A stretch of DNA of 64,000 bases, taken from positions 31,763 to 95,762 of the forward strand of contig CAYFZO010000006.1 of assembly GCA_964347615.1 (NCBI GenBank). The letters run 5' to 3'. The notes below the pieces were generated by a model. The model saw nothing but the letters and a program-made list of their open reading frames with translations. It was not told where the DNA came from and searched no databases. This DNA is from CAYFZO01 sp964347615. GTDB lineage: Bacteria > Pseudomonadota > Gammaproteobacteria > Poriferisulfidales > Oxydemutatoraceae. Both the position numbers and the translations under genes were made by a program. Shown in pieces: positions 33,889 to 42,475 of this stretch (the stretch's first letter is position 1; every line of letters begins with the position of its first letter).

Positions 33889-34322
33889 GCCCGCCCGTAC
33901 ACTTCACCGGCGCGCTCGGCGAAAGCCTCCACCAAGGACGACGCCACCCGCTCGAACACCGGCTTGAGCAAGCCCGCGTAGACGCGGTTGGAGAAATCAA
34001 AGTCCAGCCTCAGCTCGACCGTGCAGCCGCCGCCCTCAAGCGACGCGAACGTCCATTTGCCCCTGAGGTGCTTGAACGGACCCGCGGCGAGCTCCATCTC
34101 GATCGAACTCGGCGGCACGTTGCGGTTGAGCGTGGTCAGCGACAAGCCCACGCCTTTGTGCTTCAGGTGCAGGGTTGCGCGCGTGCGCCCGCGGTCTTCG
34201 CCTTCTATCGACGATCCGTCGCACCACGGCAGGAAGTTCTGGTACGCGGCGACGTCGCTGACCAGCGCGTACATCTGGTCGCAGGAGTACGCCGTCGTCG
34301 CCCGCCGCAGGATTGCCGCCAT
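33885..34322 (-). CDS. ratA: RatA/START-domain (coenzyme Q-binding) protein
   Basis: A 145-residue polyketide cyclase/START-fold protein. Family motifs are YALVSDVAAYQNFLPWC, FKHLRGKWTF and the C-terminal helix FERVASSLVEAFAERA. Homologues are called RatA (reported to block ribosome subunit joining) or COQ10-like lipid carriers; which applies here is not decided by sequence. It lies between the transporter gene (3-base gap) and rnfH (4-base overlap), a standard rnfH-ratA arrangement next to smpB. Confidence 0.92.
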   Translation of the reverse strand: MAAILRRATTAYSCDQMYALVSDVAAYQNFLPWCDGSSIEGEDRGRTRATLHLKHKGVGLSLTTLNRNVPPSSIEMELAAGPFKHLRGKWTFASLEGGGCTVELRLDFDFSNRVYAGLLKPVFERVASSLVEAFAERAGEVYGRA

Positions 34323-34325
34323 ACC

Positions 34326-35684
34326 TCAAAACGGCCACACGAGGCTGACGAAGACCGCGCCGATGGCGATCGGGCTCAGATAGCGCAGCATGAAACGCCA
34401 CAGGCGGTAAAAACCCTCGTTCCTGATGTTGAGTTCCTCGCGCAACACGAAAGCGGGCAGCTTCCAGCCCCCGTACAGCGCAATCAGGATGCCGCCGAAC
34501 GGCAGCAGGACGTTCGCCGTCAGGTAATCGAACGAGTCGAACACGGTGCGCCCGAACACCGTCCAATTTTCCGCGTCGCTGAAGGAAAACACCGTGCCGA
34601 GACCGAGCAGCCAAGCGACGAAGCCGATGATCCACGCCGCCCCGCCCCGCCCGATGCGCCAGTTGTCGGTCAACCACGACAGCCCCGGCTCGATCAAGGA
34701 CACCGCCGAGGTCCACGCCGCGACAAACAGCAGGAAAAAGAACACCGCGCCCAGCACCTCACCCCCCGGGATGCCCCCGAACACCAACGGCAGGGTCTGG
34801 AACACCAACCCCGCCCCCTGCCCGGGTTCGAGGCCGTAGTGAAACACCAGGGAAAACACGATCAGCCCGGCGACGATTGCGACCAGCGAGTCCAACGCGG
34901 CGATGACGAAAGCCGTGCGCACGATCGGGACCTGAGCCGGCAGGTATGAACCGTACACCATGATCGCGCCCAAGCCGATGCTCAAGGAGAAGAACGCCTG
35001 ACCCAACGCCGCGAGCACGCCGGCGCCGGTGAGTTTCGAGAAGTCGAACACGAACATGTACTCGACAGCGGCGTCGAACCCGGTCTTGACCGCCACGTAC
35101 GCCAAAAGCACCACAAGCAGGATAAACAGCACCGGCATCATAAACTTCACCGCTTTCTCGAGACCGGATTTTATGTTCCACCCCATCACGCTCGAGGTGA
35201 AGACGATGAAGAGCGTGTGCCAAGCGAGCAATTTCTCGGTGCTGCCCGTGAGGTCCGAAAAGATATGCGCGACGCCTTCCACCGTCGCCCGCTCGAAAGT
35301 GCCGGCGCCGGTGCGGAAAAAATACGCCATCGTCCAACCCGCGATGACGCTGTAGTAAGACAGGATCATCAGCGCCGCGCCCACGCCCATGAGGCCGACC
35401 CCTTTCCACGCGCGGTGCACGCCGAATTCCGCGGACAATCGTTGCATCGCGTGCACCGGGCTGCCGCACCCCCGACGCCCGATCAGGATCTCGCTGGTCA
35501 TGATCGGCAAGATCAGCACCACCGCGAGCAAGTAAACCAAGATGAACGCGCCGCCGCCGTGCTGACCGGTGACGTAGGGGAACTTCCAGATGTTGCCGAG
35601 TCCGACCGCCGAGCCGGTCGCCGCCAGAATGAACACCCATTGCGACGACCACTGGCTGCGGACGTTTTGACTCAGCGTAGACAT
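34326..35684 (-). CDS. Sodium-dependent transporter, NSS/SNF family
   Basis: A 452-residue membrane protein with 11-12 helices. The sodium-binding start FILAATGSAVGLGNIWKFPY and later GGGAFILVYL and LFFVAAWTSAVSLIEPG are hallmarks of the neurotransmitter:sodium symporter family (amino acids or osmolytes). Substrate cannot be inferred. It intervenes between ratA and smpB, which are neighbours in Pseudomonas, so it is an insertion or lineage-specific arrangement. ratA begins 3 bases after its stop, suggesting read-through expression. Confidence 0.93.
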   Translation of the reverse strand: MSTLSQNVRSQWSSQWVFILAATGSAVGLGNIWKFPYVTGQHGGGAFILVYLLAVVLILPIMTSEILIGRRGCGSPVHAMQRLSAEFGVHRAWKGVGLMGVGAALMILSYYSVIAGWTMAYFFRTGAGTFERATVEGVAHIFSDLTGSTEKLLAWHTLFIVFTSSVMGWNIKSGLEKAVKFMMPVLFILLVVLLAYVAVKTGFDAAVEYMFVFDFSKLTGAGVLAALGQAFFSLSIGLGAIMVYGSYLPAQVPIVRTAFVIAALDSLVAIVAGLIVFSLVFHYGLEPGQGAGLVFQTLPLVFGGIPGGEVLGAVFFFLLFVAAWTSAVSLIEPGLSWLTDNWRIGRGGAAWIIGFVAWLLGLGTVFSFSDAENWTVFGRTVFDSFDYLTANVLLPFGGILIALYGGWKLPAFVLREELNIRNEGFYRLWRFMLRYLSPIAIGAVFVSLVWPF

Positions 35685-35728
35685 GGACGGAAAGTTTTCA
35701 TCGCCCGTCGCAGCCCGGCGGGCGCGCT

Positions 35729-35734
35729 TATAAT
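35729..35734 (+). promoter_or_regulatory. Minus-10 box of smpB promoter
   Basis: TATAAT 24 bases before the smpB ATG at 35759, with CGGGAG as ribosome site in between. The corresponding minus-35 is poorly conserved. The same strong-minus-10, weak-minus-35 pattern recurs before trpF, leuC, dedD and tRNA-His. Confidence 0.5.
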
Positions 35735-35758
35735 AGCAGACGTTCGGGAGAAGTGACG

Positions 35759-36220
35759 ATGAAAAACACCGACAGCCTCATCGCCGACAACCCTCAGGCG
35801 CGACGCAACTATTTCATTGAAGACCGGTTTGAAGCGGGGCTTGCGCTGGAGGGGTGGGAAGTCAAGAGCCTGCGGCAGAAACGCCTGCAGCTGAAGGAGG
35901 GGTACGCCTACGTCAAGGACGGCGAGGTATGGCTGCTCGGCGCGCACATCAGCCCCCTGCCCTCGTCCAATGCCCACCCCGAACCCGTGCCGTCCCGGAC
36001 CCGCAAACTGCTGCTCAACAAGACCGAGATCAGGCGCCTGATCGGCGCGGTCGAGCGCAAGGGCTATACCCTGGTGCCGCTGAAGGCATACTGGAAGAAC
36101 AACCGCGCGAAAGTCGAAATCGGCGTCGGCAAGGGCAAGCACGTGCACGACCGGCGCGACGCGGAAAAACGACGCGATTGGCAAAGGGAAAAACGCCGCT
36201 TGCTCAAACAATCGGCGTAG
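35759..36220 (+). CDS. smpB: SsrA-binding protein SmpB
   Basis: A 153-residue trans-translation factor that delivers tmRNA to stalled ribosomes. Typical segments: NPQARRNYFIEDRFEAGL, GWEVKSLRQKRLQLKEGY, RKLLLNKTEIRRLIG, and the basic C-terminal tail KGKHVHDRRDAEKRRDWQRE. The ATG at 35759 has GGGAG 8 bases upstream and is preferred over an in-frame GTG at 35753. tmRNA itself was not found in the window. Confidence 0.96.
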   Translation: MKNTDSLIADNPQARRNYFIEDRFEAGLALEGWEVKSLRQKRLQLKEGYAYVKDGEVWLLGAHISPLPSSNAHPEPVPSRTRKLLLNKTEIRRLIGAVERKGYTLVPLKAYWKNNRAKVEIGVGKGKHVHDRRDAEKRRDWQREKRRLLKQSA

Positions 36221-36238
36221 ACGCGGGCGAAGCGCGCT

Positions 36239-36505
36239 TTACGCGTCGCAGGAATACGCGCCGTCGGCGTAGCCTTTCTCCCGGACGTGCTGCATCGCCT
36301 TGTCCACGCACTCGTTGTAGGTGCCGAACTTGCCGATCATCTCGGTCTTCGCTCCCGGCCCCTGCGACGAATAAACGGTGGCGCTCCACTCCAGTCCGTT
36401 GGACGTCGCTTTTTGCTGCTTGGCCTGGTGCTTCTTCGTCCCTTCTTCGGTGACGCAAGCCGACAGCAAAAGCGCGCAGATCACTATGAAAAACAGCTTT
36501 CTCAT
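36239..36505 (-). CDS. Small lipoprotein of unknown function
   Basis: An 88-residue exported lipoprotein. The signal MRKLFFIVICALLLSAC has a lipobox LSAC; the start at 36505 has GGAG upstream, and an upstream ATG at 36532 would add an atypical N-terminus. The mature part is short, with GKFGTYNECVDKAMQH and two further cysteines (NECVD, YSCDA) that could form a disulfide. I do not recognise a family. It is convergent with smpB, 18 bases away. Confidence 0.75.
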   Translation of the reverse strand: MRKLFFIVICALLLSACVTEEGTKKHQAKQQKATSNGLEWSATVYSSQGPGAKTEMIGKFGTYNECVDKAMQHVREKGYADGAYSCDA

Positions 36506-36650
36506 GCTTTTTGCTCCTTGTTTGTTTGACAAAAGGCGCCTTGCGCCCTCGCTTCTCGGAACGGCGTTTGAAACAGGTCTCCGTTCCCTTAAAGTTTAGC
36601 CCGTTTCGGGCGTGCAAAGTAACGTTGCGCACGACCCGCCGGGCGACGAT

Positions 36651-36722
36651 TGGGCCATCAGGGACTCGAACCCCGAACCTGCTGATTAAGAGTCAGTTGC
36701 TCTACCATTGAGCTAATGGCCC
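36651..36722 (-). tRNA. tRNA-Lys (CUU)
   Basis: A complete cloverleaf on the minus strand: acceptor GGGCCAT pairs with ATGGCCC, D-arm GCTC/GAGC, anticodon loop CTCTTAA giving anticodon CUU, and T-arm GGTTCGAGTCC. CCA is not encoded. It lies 32 bases downstream of tRNA-His in the same transcript. Confidence 0.92.
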
Positions 36723-36754
36723 ACCGACCGCACATAATGCGACGCCGAATCCGG

Positions 36755-36828
36755 GGTGAGCGATGGGGATCGAACCCACGACCTCAGGAGCCACAATCCT
36801 GTGCTCTACCAACTGAGCTACGCCCACC
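36755..36828 (-). tRNA. tRNA-His (GUG)
   Basis: Minus-strand cloverleaf with anticodon loop TTGTGGC (GUG) and the His-specific extra 5' G opposite discriminator C. Acceptor GTGGGCG pairs with CGCTCAC including one G-U. CCA is not encoded. A TATAAT box lies just upstream. Confidence 0.93.
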
Positions 36829-36840
36829 AAAGCGGCGGAT

Positions 36841-36846
36841 ATTATA
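36841..36846 (-). promoter_or_regulatory. Minus-10 box of the tRNA-His/tRNA-Lys transcript
   Basis: TATAAT on the minus strand 12 bases upstream of the tRNA-His 5' end, the distance expected for a transcript starting a few bases before the mature end. Minus-35 not clear. Confidence 0.5.
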
Positions 36847-36903
36847 GAGGAAAGCCGCAACGGCGCATTGTCCGCGCGAGCCGCTCTCCCTTAGCCCCGA
36901 CCC

Positions 36904-37320
36904 TCAGCGAATAAAGAACCTGTAGAACAAAACGGCGAAAGCACTCACAGCCGCGAGGGCCGTGGCGGCAAACCCGATGAAGAAGCCGGGCAGACGTTTC
37001 TCGGAAGCCGTGGAATAACCGCGGATGTAGACCATCCTGCCGACAAGAAAGACAAGCCCCACGGCCGACGCCACGAGGTCGCCGCGACGGGACCCGATGC
37101 TCAAGGCGAGCAACCAGAGCGCGGGCAGAAACAACACCAGCTGCTCGGTCGTGTTGGCCTGCACCCGCAAAGCACGCTCGAACCCTTCCGGACCCGTCAT
37201 CTGAGGCGGTTTCACGCCGTACTTCTTGCGCGCCCGCCCGACCCCGCGCATGGTCCAGAAGTACATCAGCAGACACAGGATTGTGACCATACCGGTCAAG
37301 GAATAAGCAAAAACTCTCAT
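36904..37320 (-). CDS. MAPEG-family membrane protein
   Basis: A 138-residue four-helix protein. MAPEG signatures are RVQANTTEQLVLFLPALW (helix 2, glutathione-binding region in eukaryotic members) and GRMVYIRGY. Bacterial members have unknown substrates; eukaryotic ones conjugate or transfer glutathione or make leukotrienes. It stands alone between tRNA genes and is probably a monocistron with GGAG at its start. Function beyond membrane location is not deducible. Confidence 0.9.
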   Translation of the reverse strand: MRVFAYSLTGMVTILCLLMYFWTMRGVGRARKKYGVKPPQMTGPEGFERALRVQANTTEQLVLFLPALWLLALSIGSRRGDLVASAVGLVFLVGRMVYIRGYSTASEKRLPGFFIGFAATALAAVSAFAVLFYRFFIR

Positions 37321-37399
37321 GGCAATCTCCTTTGGTTCAGGTTGGAAGCTGAATGATAACGCGCCCGCGCGACGCAGGGCGAGTTCGGAAACAACGCGA

Positions 37400-37476
37400 T
37401 GGCGCGCCTGGCAGGACTCGAACCTGCTACCCTCGGCTTAGAAGGCCGATGCTCTATCCGGATGAGCTACAGGCGC
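37400..37476 (-). tRNA. tRNA-Arg (UCU)
   Basis: Minus-strand cloverleaf; anticodon stem TCGGC/GCCGA with loop CTTCTAA (anticodon UCU), acceptor GCGCCTG/CAGGCGC, T-loop GTTCGAGTC. CCA appears encoded at the 3' end (TGG at 37400-37402 on plus). Confidence 0.92.
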
Positions 37477-37486
37477 ACCGTGAAAC

Positions 37487-37563
37487 TGGTCGGGGCAAGA
37501 GGATTCGAACCTCCGACCCCCTGCTCCCAAAGCAGGTGCGCTGCCAGACTGCGCCATGCCCCG
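37487..37563 (-). tRNA. tRNA-Pro (UGG)
   Basis: Minus-strand cloverleaf with acceptor CGGGGCA/TGCCCCG, anticodon stem CCTGC/GCAGG with loop TTTGGGA (anticodon UGG), and encoded CCA. It lies 10 bases upstream of tRNA-Arg, so the two are probably cotranscribed. Confidence 0.93.
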
Positions 37564-37699
37564 ACGGTTCAACCCGATTGTCCGGTGACAATACGAAGCG
37601 CGTCAACCTGCGTCAACCGGGAGCGCGACCGCGCGTGATAAACTTGCGCTTTCACCTGCCGCTTCCAACCGTTCCCTTAACGTCAACCGAGGTATCTTA

Positions 37700-38314
37700 A
37701 TGAACAAACTCGCCAACCCGCTGAACCTTTCGACGGCGACGCTCATCACGGCGACCCTTTCCCTGGCCGCCGTCACGACGACAAGCTGCGCACAATCCAA
37801 GAATCCGTCGAAAAATCCGCAGGTCACTTTCGAGACCACCGTCGGCAACTTCACGCTGGAACTGTATCCCGACAAGGCGCCGGTCACGGTGAAGAACTTC
37901 CTGACCTACGTCGAGGAAGGCTTTTATGAAGACACGATCTTCCACCGCGTCATCGGCAACTTCATGGCTCAAGGCGGCGGTTTCGATGCCAAGATGAAGC
38001 AGAAGAAAACGCACAAGCCGATCAAGAACGAGGCCGACAACGGCCTGAAGAACGACGTCGGCACGGTCGCCATGGCGCGCACCAACGACCCGAACTCGGC
38101 TTCGTCGCAATTCTTCATCAACTTCAAGAACAACGACTTCCTGAACCACCGGGACAAAAGCACGAACGGCTGGGGCTATTGCGTGTTCGGCAAGGTGGTC
38201 GAGGGAATGGACGTGGTCGCCAAGATGGGGAAGGTCAAGACCGTCACCGTCGGCCCGTTCCGCGACGTGCCGAAAGAACCCATCGTGGTCAAGAAAGTCA
38301 CGCTCAAGAAGTAG
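37700..38314 (+). CDS. Periplasmic cyclophilin-type peptidyl-prolyl isomerase
   Basis: A 204-residue cyclophilin with an N-terminal export signal ending near TTTSCAQS, so it may be a lipoprotein (Cys at ~30) or a soluble periplasmic protein. Catalytic and core motifs: FETTVGNFTLELYPDKAP, FHRVIGNFMAQGG, and NSASSQFFINFKNNDFL. It catalyses proline isomerisation in exported proteins. lpxH follows after 20 bases on the same strand and may be cotranscribed. Confidence 0.94.
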   Translation: MNKLANPLNLSTATLITATLSLAAVTTTSCAQSKNPSKNPQVTFETTVGNFTLELYPDKAPVTVKNFLTYVEEGFYEDTIFHRVIGNFMAQGGGFDAKMKQKKTHKPIKNEADNGLKNDVGTVAMARTNDPNSASSQFFINFKNNDFLNHRDKSTNGWGYCVFGKVVEGMDVVAKMGKVKTVTVGPFRDVPKEPIVVKKVTLKK

Positions 38315-38334
38315 ACAACCGGGCAAGCGCGGCC

Positions 38335-39054
38335 ATGGCGCAGACCTTCTTCATCTCGGACTGCCACCTCGACGGAAGCCGCCCTCAGCTGATCGACGTT
38401 TTCACCCGCTTCCTGCGCGAGCGGGCGCCCGCGGGCGACGCGCTCTACGTCCTCGGCGACCTGTTCGACTACTGGGTCGGCGACGACGCGCCGCTCGGCG
38501 CGTTGGCGCCGGCGGTCGAAAGCCTGCGCGAGACCGCCGCGCGCGTGCCGATCTACTTCATGCACGGCAACCGCGATTTCCTGATCGGCGAGCGGTTCGC
38601 GCGCGACAGCGGCTGCCGGCTGCTCGGCCCCACCGAGACCATCAGCCTGCACGGGCGACGCACCTTGCTCATGCACGGCGACCTGCTGTGCACCGACGAC
38701 CGCGCCTACCAAAACTACCGCAAACTCGTGCGCAACCCGGTGTCGCGCACCTTGATCGCAAGACTGCCCCTCAGCTCGCGGCTTGCGCTGGCGCAGCGTT
38801 TGCGCAGCGTCAGCAAGCGGGCGATCGCGTCGAAGAAGCCCGAGATCATGGACGTCAACGGCGACACGGTCGCCGCCTACGTGCGCCGCTTCGAAGTGGA
38901 TCAACTGATTCACGGACACGTGCACCGCCCGGGGATTCACACCGCCGAGACCGGCGGGAGACGGTGGCGGCGAATCGTGCTCGGCGACTGGTACGAACGC
39001 GGCAGCCTGCTGGTGGTCGAGGACGGCGAGCCGAGGTTGGAAAGCGTGGATTGA
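38335..39054 (+). CDS. lpxH: UDP-2,3-diacylglucosamine hydrolase LpxH
   Basis: A 239-residue calcineurin-like metallophosphatase of lipid A synthesis. Metal-binding motifs are all present: FISDCHLDGSRP (DxH), VLGDLFDYW, MHGNRDFLIG, LMHGDLLCTDD and IHGHVHRPG. It cleaves UDP-diacylglucosamine to lipid X at the inner membrane face. The start at 38335 was chosen because the upstream frame overlaps the cyclophilin coding region. The presence of LpxH implies a lipid A-containing outer membrane. Confidence 0.95.
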   Translation: MAQTFFISDCHLDGSRPQLIDVFTRFLRERAPAGDALYVLGDLFDYWVGDDAPLGALAPAVESLRETAARVPIYFMHGNRDFLIGERFARDSGCRLLGPTETISLHGRRTLLMHGDLLCTDDRAYQNYRKLVRNPVSRTLIARLPLSSRLALAQRLRSVSKRAIASKKPEIMDVNGDTVAAYVRRFEVDQLIHGHVHRPGIHTAETGGRRWRRIVLGDWYERGSLLVVEDGEPRLESVD

Positions 39055-40317
39055 TTAGCTCGCGCCGGGAACTTTCAGGCTGATCATCAAATCCATCACG
39101 TTGGTACCGGTCGGCCCGGTCGTCACCAGGTCGCCCGACGCTTCGAGAAAGGTCCCGGCGTCGGCGCGACGCAGCCGGTCGCCGGCGTCGAATCCCCTTT
39201 GTTCGCCGCGCTCGACGGTGGCACCGTCCACCAGAGCGCCGGCGTCGGCGGTCGGCCCGTCGGTGCCGTCGGTGCCGACCGACAGGAAATACACGTCCGG
39301 CTCACCCTTGATTTTCATCGCGACGGCCAGCGCGAGCTGCTGGTTGCGCCCGCCGCGACCGGGCTTGGCGGGCAGCTTCACGGTCGGCTCGCCGCCCCAG
39401 ATCCGCATCCCGCCGGACGCAACATCGGACAATGCGCCAATCTCCCGGAACAACCTTTCCGCGACTTCCTCGACGTCGCCGGCGATGAACCTCGGGGACA
39501 CGCTCGCGTCGGCGTATCCCAAACGCAACGCTTCGTCGCGGCAGGCCGCTTTTGCGTCGTCGAGGCAGGCGACGATATGCGACTCGATCGAGTCGAACTC
39601 GGCTTGCTCGGGTACCGGCACCAGCTCGACGCATCCGAGCAGCTCGCGCACCACGTCGGGATAGTCACCAGGCTCGACGCGCTCGCGCACCGGCGTCAAC
39701 AGACCGGAGCCGATCACGCCCGGGTCGTCACCGGGGACGTCGGAGATCAGCAGGCTCAAGGTCGGGCGCCGTCCCAGATGCGCGGCGAGCCGCCCGCCTT
39801 TGACGCCGGACAAGGCGCGGCGCACCCGGTTCATCTCGGCGATGTCGAGGCCGCTCGCGAGCAACGCCTCGGTCAGACGGCGCAGGTCGGCAAGTCCCAG
39901 CCCCCGAGGCAACACCTCGACCAGGCTCGACGCACCTCCGGACAGCAGGAACAGGAACCCGGCGTCGCCCCCGGTGCGCTCGGACAGGTACGCCAGCAAC
40001 CGCTCGCCCGCGCGCAACGTGTCGGCGTCGGGCACCGGATGATCGGACTCGATGCACTCGATCCGCGGTTCGGCGGCGAGCTCGGCTTCGACGTGTCCGT
40101 GCTTGGTGACGACCAGCCCGTCGGCGATCCGCCCGCCGAGCACCTCGAGGGCGCCGCGCGCCATCGCCGACGCGGCCTTGCCGACGGCGACCAAACGGAC
40201 CTTGCGCGGCAAAGCCTCGGTGCGGCGCTCAAGATAATCGCGCACCGCGTCGAACCCGCGTACGCGGCGCACGCCGGCTTCATAAACGCTGATCAAATCG
40301 CGGCGCGGATCACCCAT
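39055..40317 (-). CDS. Glycerate 2-kinase (MOFRL/DUF4147 family)
   Basis: A 420-residue glycerate kinase of the GckA/TtuD class, making 2-phosphoglycerate. Family landmarks: VAVGKAASAMARGALE, VTKHGH, FLLSGGASSLVEVLPRG, LLISDVPGDDPGVIGSG, and the C-terminal MOFRL segment FLSVGTDGTDGPTADAGA. Its ATG directly follows the stop of the L,D-transpeptidase gene (TGAATG), so the two are coupled. No glyoxylate or tartrate genes adjoin it. Confidence 0.94.
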   Translation of the reverse strand: MGDPRRDLISVYEAGVRRVRGFDAVRDYLERRTEALPRKVRLVAVGKAASAMARGALEVLGGRIADGLVVTKHGHVEAELAAEPRIECIESDHPVPDADTLRAGERLLAYLSERTGGDAGFLFLLSGGASSLVEVLPRGLGLADLRRLTEALLASGLDIAEMNRVRRALSGVKGGRLAAHLGRRPTLSLLISDVPGDDPGVIGSGLLTPVRERVEPGDYPDVVRELLGCVELVPVPEQAEFDSIESHIVACLDDAKAACRDEALRLGYADASVSPRFIAGDVEEVAERLFREIGALSDVASGGMRIWGGEPTVKLPAKPGRGGRNQQLALAVAMKIKGEPDVYFLSVGTDGTDGPTADAGALVDGATVERGEQRGFDAGDRLRRADAGTFLEASGDLVTTGPTGTNVMDLMISLKVPGAS

Positions 40318-40932
40318 TCAAGTCTCCACGACGCCTCCGGCAGGTTCCGCCGCGCGCGGGCGTCCGTCGATCAGGCACACCAGCGAATCCTCGGCGAGCG
40401 CGTCGAACAGTTCGACGACGTCGACGTTGCCCATGCGCACGCAACCGATCGAGGAAGGCCGTCCGAGGCGCCGTTCGTCCACCGTGCCGTGGATGTAAAT
40501 GCAACGTCGGGCGCTGTCGAAGCAGCCGCCGCGGTTGCGCCGGGGTTCGAGGCCGTCGAGCCACAAGACGCGGGTGCACACGGCGTCGCCTTTGCTGACG
40601 GTCGCCAGCGGGTTGAGCGTCGCGCGCGCGCGCGTTTCCCTGCGCCCCTTGAATAGCGTCAGCGGCTCGCGGCCGGTGCCGATTTTCCCGCGTACCCGGT
40701 GCGCGCCGAGCGGGGTGCGAAACGAATGTTGTTTCGAGCCGACGCCGAAACGCGAAGTCGAGACCGGGTAGTCGGCGACGAGGCGACGGCGCTCGACCAG
40801 GTACAGGCGCTGCGAAGCGACGCTGACCACGGCGAGCGGCAGATGCGCGCGGCGCGGGTAGCGCCGGCGCAAGCCCCGCACCAGCGTCTCCCACTTGAAC
40901 CGCGGCCGGCTCAGCGGCCCGCGCGCGGGCAT
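40318..40932 (-). CDS. L,D-transpeptidase (YkuD domain)
   Basis: A 204-residue YkuD-domain protein. The catalytic motif is CIYIHGTVDERRLGRPSS then IGCVRMGN, with His and Cys in place. LAVVSVASQRLYLVERR is the domain start. No obvious signal peptide is present, so export may use an unusual route, or a start further upstream may be missed. Such enzymes crosslink peptidoglycan or attach lipoproteins. It sits three bases after purF on the same strand. Confidence 0.88.
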   Translation of the reverse strand: MPARGPLSRPRFKWETLVRGLRRRYPRRAHLPLAVVSVASQRLYLVERRRLVADYPVSTSRFGVGSKQHSFRTPLGAHRVRGKIGTGREPLTLFKGRRETRARATLNPLATVSKGDAVCTRVLWLDGLEPRRNRGGCFDSARRCIYIHGTVDERRLGRPSSIGCVRMGNVDVVELFDALAEDSLVCLIDGRPRAAEPAGGVVET

Positions 40933-40935
40933 CGC

Positions 40936-42441
40936 TTACACCGCGCCGCCGGCGGCGGCGACGTCCTCACCCCCGGCGCGTGCGGCGTCCTCGTTGCGGT
41001 TGCGGCCGAGCTCCTCAAAAAGCCGTTCGTCGAACTTGTGGATGTAATCACCGTCGAACACCGAACACTCGAACCTCTTGAGAGCCGGATTGCCTTCGCT
41101 CACCGACCGCACGAGGTCGTCCAGGTCCTGATAAATCAGGCGGTCGGCGCGGATCGCCTCACGCACCTCCTCGACGGACTTGCCGTGGGCGATGAGCTCC
41201 TCCCTGGTCGGCATGTTGATACCGTAGACGCTGGGATATCTGATCGGCGGCGAAGCCGAAGCGAAATACACCTTGTTCGCGCCCGCGTCGCGCGCCATCT
41301 GCACGATCTGGCGTGAAGTGGTACCGCGCACGATCGAGTCGTCCACCAGCAGCACGTTCTTGTCCTTGAACTCGACGCGCAGCGGGTTGAGCTTCTGTCT
41401 CACCGACTTTGCGCGCAGGGTCTGCTGCGGCATGATGAAAGTGCGCCCGATGTAGCGGTTCTTGATGAAGCCCTCGCGGTATCTGACGCCGAGGTTCATC
41501 GCCATCTCCAGGGCGGCGGTGCGGCTGGTGTCGGGGACCGGCATCACCACGTCGATATCGTCCCCGCCCCATTCGCGCCTGATCCGCTCGGCGAGCGCGA
41601 CGCCCATGCGCATCCGCGCCTTGTGCACGAACACGTCGTCTATGATCGAGTCGGGACGCGAAAAATACACGTATTCGAAGATGCAACTGCGGTAGCCCGC
41701 ATCGTCGGCGCATCGCCGGGAATGCAATCCGCCGTTCTTGTCTATGTAGATCGCTTCCCCGGGGCCGACGTCGGACACGATCTCAAACCCCAGCGAATCG
41801 AGCGCCACGCTTTCCGACGCCACCATGTATTCGACGCCTTGCTCGCCTTCGCGCTTGCCGTAAATCAGGGGGCGGATGCCGTGCGGGTCGCGGAACGCGA
41901 GCAGGCCGGCGCCGGCGAGCAAGGCGACGACCGCGTACGCCCCCTCGCAACGCCGGTGCACCTGCGACACCGCCTGGAATATCTGATCCGGGCCGAGCAC
42001 CAGCGTCCGCCGGCTCAGCAACTCGTGCGCGAGCACGTTGAGGATGACTTCGGAATCGGAACCGGTGTTCAGATGGCGCAGGTTCTGGTCGAACAGCTCG
42101 CGCATCAGCTGCGGAAAGTTGGTCAGGTTGCCGTTGTGTCCGAGCGCGATGCCGTAGGGGCTGTTGACGTAGAACGGCTGCGCCTCGGACGCGCCCGTGG
42201 AACCCGCGGTCGGATAACGCACGTGGCCGATGCCGACCTGTCCGGTCAGGCGCGCGACGTGGCTCGCGCGGAACACGTCGCGAACCAAGCCGGCGCCCTT
42301 GCGCTGGTAAATATGCCCGGTGTCGAGGTTGCAAGTGACGATGCCGGCGGCGTCCTGACCGCGGTGCTGAAGCAGGGTCAGCGCGTCGTACAGACGCTGG
42401 CCGAGGTGGCCGCCGCCGTAGAGGCCAACTATGCCGCACAC
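40936..42441 (-). CDS. purF: Amidophosphoribosyltransferase PurF
   Basis: A 501-residue enzyme of the first step of purine synthesis. The N-terminal nucleophile Cys follows the initiator Met (MCGIVGLYGG). Further landmarks are LGHNGNLTN (glutaminase), VMPVPDTSRTAA and the PRPP loop VLLVDDSIVRGTTSRQI. It ends the dedD-cvpA-purF run, the classical gammaproteobacterial order. The last ~25 residues are Ala-rich and not conserved. Confidence 0.97.
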   Translation of the reverse strand: MCGIVGLYGGGHLGQRLYDALTLLQHRGQDAAGIVTCNLDTGHIYQRKGAGLVRDVFRASHVARLTGQVGIGHVRYPTAGSTGASEAQPFYVNSPYGIALGHNGNLTNFPQLMRELFDQNLRHLNTGSDSEVILNVLAHELLSRRTLVLGPDQIFQAVSQVHRRCEGAYAVVALLAGAGLLAFRDPHGIRPLIYGKREGEQGVEYMVASESVALDSLGFEIVSDVGPGEAIYIDKNGGLHSRRCADDAGYRSCIFEYVYFSRPDSIIDDVFVHKARMRMGVALAERIRREWGGDDIDVVMPVPDTSRTAALEMAMNLGVRYREGFIKNRYIGRTFIMPQQTLRAKSVRQKLNPLRVEFKDKNVLLVDDSIVRGTTSRQIVQMARDAGANKVYFASASPPIRYPSVYGINMPTREELIAHGKSVEEVREAIRADRLIYQDLDDLVRSVSEGNPALKRFECSVFDGDYIHKFDERLFEELGRNRNEDAARAGGEDVAAAGGAV

Positions 42442-42475
42442 GACGGGCCTCCGGGAAAATGCTCCGGCACTCGGG

